A stretch of DNA of 64,000 nucleotides from Fallopia convolvulus (taxonomy: Eukaryota > Streptophyta > Magnoliopsida > Caryophyllales > Polygonaceae), in assembly GCA_964016875.1 (NCBI GenBank), contig OZ024724.1, positions 6,806,501-6,870,500 of the forward strand, given 5' to 3'. The notes below the pieces were generated by a model, which saw nothing but the letters and a program-made list of their open reading frames with translations, ran no database searches and was not told where the DNA came from. The translations under genes were made by a program, and so were the position numbers. Positions 57,651 to 64,000 of this stretch are shown piece by piece (positions within the stretch are counted from its first letter, which is position 1; the number at the start of each line of letters is the position of its first letter).

Positions 57651-59117
57651 TGACAACAAATAAATTTATAATCAAGACCTCGCTAAGTATAGAGGAGTCA
57701 GGATCGTTCCACATGAAGCAAGGTTGTTCGTTTATCAACTACTAAAAAGCAAACAAAATCAAACAAAAACACACACCAGCAGCCTCGTTAACGACGTTGT
57801 CAGGGTCGTTAACGAACCACCATAAACAAAAGACTCAATCTAACGACCTAAATAAATTCGGTACCGAGCCAAGTAACTCAGCAACGAAATTCACTTAAGA
57901 TAATTCAAATAAAAACAAAAATCTAGGACTAGGGACACCACAACATAGTCATGCATATAAACTCGTAAGAAGATAAGATCATGCCTTTAAATAGATAAAG
58001 TCATCAACTTTCGTTGATTATCAAGTAAATTAACCTACTTTCGTAACCCAATTCACTTAATTGCTTGTTTTGGATCTAAAGCTTGAAACTTTCGTATTCA
58101 AACAATATCAACCTTCAAGTTACTAACTTTCTCTTTCAATCAAGTTAAAAACTCAAATTACCTCAACTTTCATCTTGGTATAAGCTCAACAAATAATCTA
58201 AATAACAGATAGAAGGCATTCAACACTCAATCTTACTCATCAAACATGCTTAACTACGCCGGGCTTAACCCCGATCCTAGAATGGAAGACTACTCACTAA
58301 TCATAACTACGAAACAAATAAATTTATTAAAAGAAATCATTGAAATCAAATTACCACTCAAATTAAATAGAAAAATCGTCTTACAAAAATTCCGAAGAAA
58401 CCGAAAAATACAAAGCACCGAACCAAAATCACGATCAACGAACCCGGTAACTTTCGTTTACCGACCTCGAATCTCGACTCCGATCCTCTCTTTCTTCTCT
58501 CGGCGGCTCTTCCTCCTCTCCAAAAGCAATCCCTAAAAATCTGACCTCCCCTTTCTATGCTAGATAGAAGGGTATTTATACTAAAAAGGCTAGAAACTAA
58601 AAAGGCTAAAAGATAAACTTTCCTAAAAAGATAGAAATAAATACCTAAAAAGATAGAAATAAAATCTAAGAAGATAACAAGACCTAAAATACATAATAAT
58701 AACCCTAAAAATCATAAAAAGATACTCTACCGATACGGAAATAATTCCCGCATAGGATCGGTGAGTCACAAAGTCAACCCTCGAAAAACTCTATCACGTA
58801 GCCTCGGTAACGAGCCCTCACAGCCTCATTAACGAGCCTGGCCTTAGTTTCTTCCACACTTGTACTAGTAAAACTTGAACTCTGACTTCTTCAATCTTGT
58901 ATTCCTCCGTCTTTCACTGTAGCGCTCCAAATTCAGCTCCATATAGCACTTTTCCTTGCTAAAACCTACAAAATACACAAAATAGAGTAGCTTCCATTCT
59001 TTCCACAAAAATATGCAAAACTATCCAAAAACACACAAAACTAATACTAAACTTATCAAAACTAAACCTAATAAACAAAGAAAACTACTAAAAACTATAC
59101 TAAAAACACGAACATCA
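57651..59117 (-). repeat. 3' LTR of Athila-2
   Basis: 1467 bp from TGATGTTCG (59117) to GTTGTCA (57651) in element orientation. A TATA box (TATAAATA on the minus strand) is at 58573-58580. Box pairs are at 57785/57806 and 58804/58826. Confidence 0.78.
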
Positions 59118-60853
59118 AAATACCCCATACTTAGACTTGCTTGTCCTCAAGCAATCACTAAACACTACCCAAAACCAAACAAATATACTCATCAAGATAT
59201 AGCCATCATCTAAAAAGCAACTTCTACACATGAGAAAAATATAGCAAGGGATTATTAATGTCATCACACATATATGCACCAAATAGACATAAGAAAATAC
59301 AATCCAACCTCACAAGGGATATAATATGTTTCACTCAACTCTCAAGTGTTTAGGCTTATAAATTCAATCTCTCAACTCATCTTATATACAAAAACTCATA
59401 GAAATTGGAACTTATATCAACAATACTCTCCACCCAAGATTTGTCAAAACAAGCAAAAATCATCAAGAGAACTTAGGGGGCTCGATGAAAAACTTCATAG
59501 AAGCTTCAATTCGGCCGGATTGTAATGGGGCTTGGTAAAAACAAATAGGCGTGGAAAATATTTTGGTCATGTGGTGCTAATAATATCCGGGAATCAAAGA
59601 CTCCTAAAAAACTCTCACATAACAAAAGAACTCTCATAAAAACATATACAAACTCACTCTCTCATTACGTACACTCTCTTTCACTCACCCATATTATCCT
59701 AGAAAGTCTCAAAAGAATCTTTGATATTATCTATAAACACACATGCACTTCAAAATTCCTTCTTCTTTTCATCCAACTCCTTATTATTATTTTTCTTCTT
59801 TTTTTTTCTTTCGCCTCGCTGCCTCGTTAACGAGCCCACTTCAGGGTCGTTAACGAGCTTCATCGTGTACTCTTCATTTGTTTCTTCTCATTACCTCCAA
59901 CAAATAACTTTATTTTGTGCATCTTTTGCTTATCAAGGGATCTTTCTTATTACAAGTAAAACAAGAGACTCCCAATCTACCCTTCCCAATAATCCTTCAA
60001 GCAAACACTAAATATCACTCCTTTTTTTTTTATACTCAACAAAACACACCTCTCCAATCTAAGTCCTAATCCCCGGATAGGGTCAAGCTTATCTCGGCTA
60101 GGGAACATATTTTTGTGGAGCTAAAAATAAAGGCTTCAGGCTAGAATTGGCTGTCAAAAGGAAGGATCATGTAAAGGTAGATAGGGAACAATAGGGCTTA
60201 TAAAAAATTAATTTCTCCATCATATGATTTTCACAAGTAATGAACTATAAATCCCATACGGGTCTCAAGAAATAGATAACCATCACAATTCCAAGAGATA
60301 ATATGCATATAGAGAGTAAATCACACAAGAAAAGAAGAGGGATTTATTGATGTTCTCCCTATAAGGCCAAAAATTCCTCACTAGACTAAATTTTTTTTGG
60401 ATTGTATAACTTATGCTATAAAGTATATGTGCTCAATTTCATCAAGTGCTATCTTCTTCTAAAAATAATTTCAAATTAAGAATCCGGCTATACTATTAAA
60501 GACATGCTTGCAAGGAATTATATGATTAAGCTAGCAACTACTATCATAGAACTTAAGAAAGGGATATCTATCAATTCTAAAACTCTTTTTTTTATAGATT
60601 TTTTCAGATTTTTCGATTTTTTTAGAGAATAAAAACTACTCAAAACACATAAACACATAAGACAACAAGTTTTCTATTTTCTCCCACCCCATACTTAAAA
60701 TTACAGTGTCCCCACTGTAAGAAAAATAAGAAGAAGGAAAAGAAATAGAAAAGGAAACAAACAAAGATAAAAATAAGAAAAAGAAAAACAAACATAAAAG
60801 CTTACAAAGTCTCAAAAGTGGGAAACAAGGAAAAACTTCATCTTCAGGCTGAA
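59118..60853 (-). other. Non-coding 3' region of Athila-2
   Basis: Polypurine tract AGTATGGGGTATTT (59118-59131, minus), hairpin TTGCTTG-AGGA-CAAGCAA (59137-59154), identical to that of Athila-1, and a box pair at 59824/59847. No gene recognised. Confidence 0.65.
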
Positions 60854-62463
60854 TCAACGGTTTGGTGGAGGAAAATAGTGCTCAAAGTTCCCCATGAAGT
60901 CGTACATCGTCCTCCAATGCTCAGCATCATCCGCCTCTCTCTGACGATGCCTCTCATCCTCCATCGACATGCGAGCAGAATAGACAGATTCCCATCTATC
61001 CATCCTCCTATGAATATGGTCCTGCTGGAGGTGAAGCTGCTGGATCCGTGCAGAAAGATCCTCGGCCCATGGTGGTGGCATACTCGATCCTATGTACTCG
61101 GGCTGAGGAGGTGATGGATAGTGAGGCTGGAAATGATCTTGGTACATCATCGGGTTGTATGGCATGAGCCCAAAGGAATGAGGGTCCGTAGGAGTTGGCG
61201 GTGGGTCGACAGGAGCTCTCGGCGCCTCGTTAACGAAGCTGGGTGCCTCGTTAGAAGTGTAGGAAGGAGGCTGGAAATGGTCGTTAACGAGCCTGGTAGG
61301 CTCGTCAACGAGGACGTTGGTGCCCAAAACTTCCGTGTCGAGGTTCTCTTCCTCAATGTTAAGTTCCTCAGTTCCTCCCTTTGTGTCGGCTTCTTCAGTG
61401 TCATCGCTGACTACCTCGGTATCGTCATCGTCATCTTCATCTTCATCCATTGCATCTTCCTCTCGCTCAAATCTCGTCTCACCCGGCCGAAGTGATAGCT
61501 CATCCTCCGGCTTGGGTTCCAACGGGAAAGCATGTCCCGTCCACGCCTCGTACCAATTTGGTACGTAGAGTAGCTCCAATTTGTCAAGGGTGAATGTGAC
61601 GGTGCGGTCTTGTACTTTCACTTTGAACCCTCCCTCGGCTTGAATGAAGAAACTGGATCTATACCAATAGTTCTTGTTGAGGAGTTGAGCATGATCCGGT
61701 GTGTAGCGAGTAAGGTCGACTCCAAGGTTTTTAGCCAAAAGGCTAACCAAGTTGCCACACCAAAATTCCTTGGACTTGGTTGATTTCTCTATGTAGTAGA
61801 GCCATTCATACCCCAAATTCAAGGGGTCGGGCTCCTCGAAAAGGATGGTGCGGAGACAAGCAACTTCCGTCCTCGTTGGCCTGTTCAACTCTCTCTTCGG
61901 CCAAAACGTAGAGGCTAGCACTCGGAGAATGATTTTGAAGATGGGGTTGATGATGCTTACCCCAGATAATGTCGTTGTGGAGGATTGGACCTCCTAGTGA
62001 TGTAGCTCCAAGTCCGAGTCACTCTATAGTCTTTCAAGTTGTAGTCTCTAGACGGATTCGGGAGCTCTAGAATTGCATTGAACTCTGCCATGGTGAACTC
62101 ACGGCTCACATTACCGAGCCGAAACCGGATTCGTCCCGCCGAAGTCTTTGATGGGAAACTAGTCTCTAGAGTTGCCAAAAACTCGGATGTGAGGGCCAGA
62201 TAGTGTGGCAAATTCTCTTGCTTCAGGAGATGAGCTGCACCAAGGATAACGAAGGCCTCCTTGATGTCCGTATAGATCCCCGTGTTTATAGCACTGGACT
62301 TCGAGAACCAACGAGTGTTGTGGTCCTTCTCTAGAATAGCACGGTATCGTTTTGCTTGGCCTTGAGTACTCAAAATCACATTGTCCATGCGAGGTGGAGA
62401 TGGGGACCTCTGGTTCCTTCTCTTCTTCTGAGCTCGGGTAGCGGGTCTGCTTGAACTTGCCAT
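60854..62463 (-). pseudogene. Athila-2 env-like / ORF-1-family protein
   Basis: ATG at 62463 (MASSSRPATRAQKKRRNQRS), again with a basic N-terminal patch. Then come HNTRWFSKSS, LTSEFLATLETSF and FRLGNVSREFTMAEFNAILE, and, after one frameshift near 61985, NPIFKIILRVLASTFWPKRE, NWYEAWTG, a long Asp/Glu run, a linker with TCGTTAACGA boxes, and a helical end (ARIQQLHLQQ, RRMDRWESVY). It is a homologue of 50627-52431. Only one lesion is seen, so this is the better-kept copy. In the linker the boxes read as LVND and FVNEA repeats. No membrane segment is visible. Confidence 0.78.
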
Positions 62464-63704
62464 GAGATCTACAAAACAATGAAGAATTTTCCAAGATAAG
62501 ATCCACTCAAAATAGATTGGCAAGAGACCCCATACTTGGTCTCGAAATAACCTCGGAATTATTCATTAACTACCCAATTGGGTCGTTTACGAATCTGGAC
62601 TGGTATTGATCTTTGAAGCTAAGCAGGGTCGTTAACGAGCCTGGGTGGGTCGTTAACGAGCTGCCGAGAGCCAAGTCGTAGAATTCCGAGTTTAATCTAC
62701 CTTAAAAATCAAGCAAAAATCAAGCATGCAATCCTTAATACTCCTTCACAAGTCACACAGTCGGATATATGCACCCCATACTTGCTTAATTACCCATCCC
62801 GAACATGCTAAATTTACCCGAAATTTTGAAATGCAAAGTTTGTATCTTGATACTAGAACAAGAAAAATTCATGTTTTTCACAACCAACTTTTCACAATGA
62901 AACATCTAACATGAATATCCTTCTATAGATCTAGAATTACTAAGCAAAATCAAACTTTCATGGGCAAAATCCAATCATGCAAATCAATACTTTCTATGAA
63001 CTCAATTATAGACATGAAATTTCTACCCTAACAACCATGAATCATGCAATTTCGAGTTAGGGTTTAGAAGTCATACCGGAGAATCGAGAAATTGAAGAAT
63101 AAGGGGTCGGAATTGGGTGATTAACGAGCTCGGTGAAAGCAAGTTAACGAAAGCTCGGATCGTCGTCGGTGGGAGGAAGAGTTTCCGGGCTTCGGTAACG
63201 ACGGCTGCTCGGTGGTTGGTGAGGGATTCCGATCGGTGGTGGGAGTCTTCAAGATCTTTGGTTGAATTTTTGAGAAGTTTAGAGTTTGAAGAATTTGAGA
63301 GTGAATTTTTGGGAGGGGTAGAAGGGTTATATAGGAGAGGGTAGGGATAGGAAGGGGTAGAGGGGGCGGCGGCTAGGGTAGTAAAAATGATAGACTAGGT
63401 TAAAAAAACTTACCTGTCCGTTTTGCCGAATCGGGTCGTTTGAACCGGGTCGTTAACGACCCTGGGTGGGTCGTTAACGAGCCACCGTAGCCTCTTGGAG
63501 TGATTTTCGATCCCTTCTCCTGCATCTTGTTAGCTCAAAATTTATCCTAATTTCTATCCTGAAAATTACTAAAAAGAACTCAAAAGAAAGCTAGGAAAAA
63601 GAATCTAAAAAGAAAAGAAAGAAAAATCTAATTCTATACTAAAAAGCGGGTTGCCTCCCGTAAGCGCTATTTTTAACGTCGTTAGCCCGACGTGCTCCTT
63701 TTCC
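62464..63704 (-). other. Non-coding leader of the Athila-2 env-like ORF
   Basis: Box pairs at 62629/62650 and 63450/63471, weaker ones at 62583 and 63118/63141, and the hairpin CGGG-AGGCAA-CCCG at 63647-63660. No gene seen. Confidence 0.65.
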
Positions 63705-63983
63705 TCAAGGTGGCTCTTGTGTAGCTATGTTGGGGTCTTGAGGTATCCCACACTTAGCTTTGCAGCCTTTGTGTGCTTGAGTTGCTAAATTAGGACCCTT
63801 TTCTTCTATCAGTATGCCCGGTATTCCTACATGATGGTTAGTGAAATCCGAAAACCAAGGTGGTTTGGACTCCTCTGTAGTGGATATGATGGGGCGTGGT
63901 GTAGGAACGAAAGATAGAGAATAGTCATGACCATCTTTAGCAGATTCATAGTTAGAATACTTACCTTGGTTGTACTCTTGCAC
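63705..63983 (-). pseudogene. End of an Athila-2 polyprotein, identity uncertain
   Basis: A 92-codon minus-strand frame ends just before the post-pol hairpin, at the same place where the protease extension of Athila-1 ends. No domain is recognisable (contains GHDYSLSFVPTPRPI and HVGIPGILIEE). It may be the tail of a gag-protease ORF, in which case Athila-2 also lacks RT/integrase, or the end of a full pol. The upstream part is off the window. Confidence 0.4.
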
Positions 63984-64000
63984 GTTGGACTCGGTGATCG

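Larger units (their letters stand above)
57651..64000 (-). mobile_element. Athila-2: 3' part of a second Athila family
   Basis: Minus-strand order from the right edge: post-pol ORF end, hairpin, env-like ORF, pre-LTR hairpin, polypurine tract, 3' LTR. The organisation is the same as Athila-1, but sequence similarity is low outside short conserved blocks. It carries TCGTTAACGA ten times exactly, plus variants, in pairs. It lies in or at the start of the Tat gag at 57650. Confidence 0.86.

Noticed and set aside
45152..64000. Box units as microRNA precursors or transcription terminators
   Set aside because: The arms are only 7-10 bp with about 12-base gaps, repeated in coding and non-coding sequence alike, with no T-run. 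Dispersed binding sites fit better.
1..64000. Intact host protein-coding gene
   Set aside because: Every long frame belongs to a transposable element or is an antisense shadow. The only non-retrotransposon gene-like sequence (5800-7460) is broken and probably transposon-associated.

Overview
The window is plant nuclear DNA made almost entirely of nested and decayed transposable elements. I see no intact host gene. Plant-specific families (SIRE-type copia, Tekay chromovirus, Tat and Athila gypsy, plant L1, Helitrons, MULE-like MITEs) and short plant-type introns point to a seed plant, most likely a eudicot with a repeat-rich genome. The species cannot be told from this sequence.

Layout. (1) 1-5799 (+): 3' half of a SIRE/Maximus Ty1-copia element: end of pol, a broken env-like ORF, polypurine tract and 3' LTR. 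It sits in a decayed minus-strand gene of DUF1985/Ulp1-associated type (about 5800-7460). (2) 7461-9229: AT-rich DNA with a GGGTTCGGGTT-type repeat and MITEs. (3) 9230-18720 (-): a Tekay-type chromovirus with 2.5-2.6 kb LTRs, 5-bp target duplication ATATA, iMet primer site, and only an integrase/chromodomain end and scraps of RT inside. (4) 18816-29007: Helitron territory, with one delimited Helitron, a second Helitron 3' end, three full MULE-like MITEs with 10-bp target duplications, a block dense in GTCATCA motifs, a tRNA-Lys-like relic and a 1-kb tandem duplication. (5) 29025-31508 (+): Tekay-type solo LTR with 5-bp target duplication. (6) 31837-33540: a SIRE-type 3' LTR fragment (-) and a Tekay-like LTR fragment. 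(7) about 33540-37060 (-): L1-type LINE (ORF1 and endonuclease, no RT), split by a hAT-like insertion. (8) about 38050-41290: copia LTR/PBS/gag remnant (-) next to a decayed Ty3/gypsy gag-pro-RT (+). (9) 41500-57650: a Tat-lineage element (-) with an antisense spliced accessory gene, split by Athila-1 (+, 45152 to about 55603). (10) 57651-64000 (-): 3' part of a second Athila family, Athila-2.

Main discovery. Athila-1 carries 12 exact copies of the self-palindrome TCGGGCCCGA, flanked at about 21 bp by the half-boxes GGACCGA and TCGGTCC. Athila-2 carries 10 exact copies of a different self-palindrome, TCGTTAACGA, in pairs 21-23 bp apart. Both fit a TCG-N4-CGA frame and occur at the same six landmarks of the two elements (two in the LTR, one before the LTR, one inside the env-like ORF, one in its leader, one after the post-pol hairpin), although the core differs. 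The SIRE element separately carries at least 35 copies of GGGAAC/GTTCCC. This looks like family-specific dispersed recognition sites whose sequence turns over while their positions stay, formally like the target motifs of VANC anti-silencing proteins. That function is inference. The box counts, spacings and positions are read from the sequence by hand.
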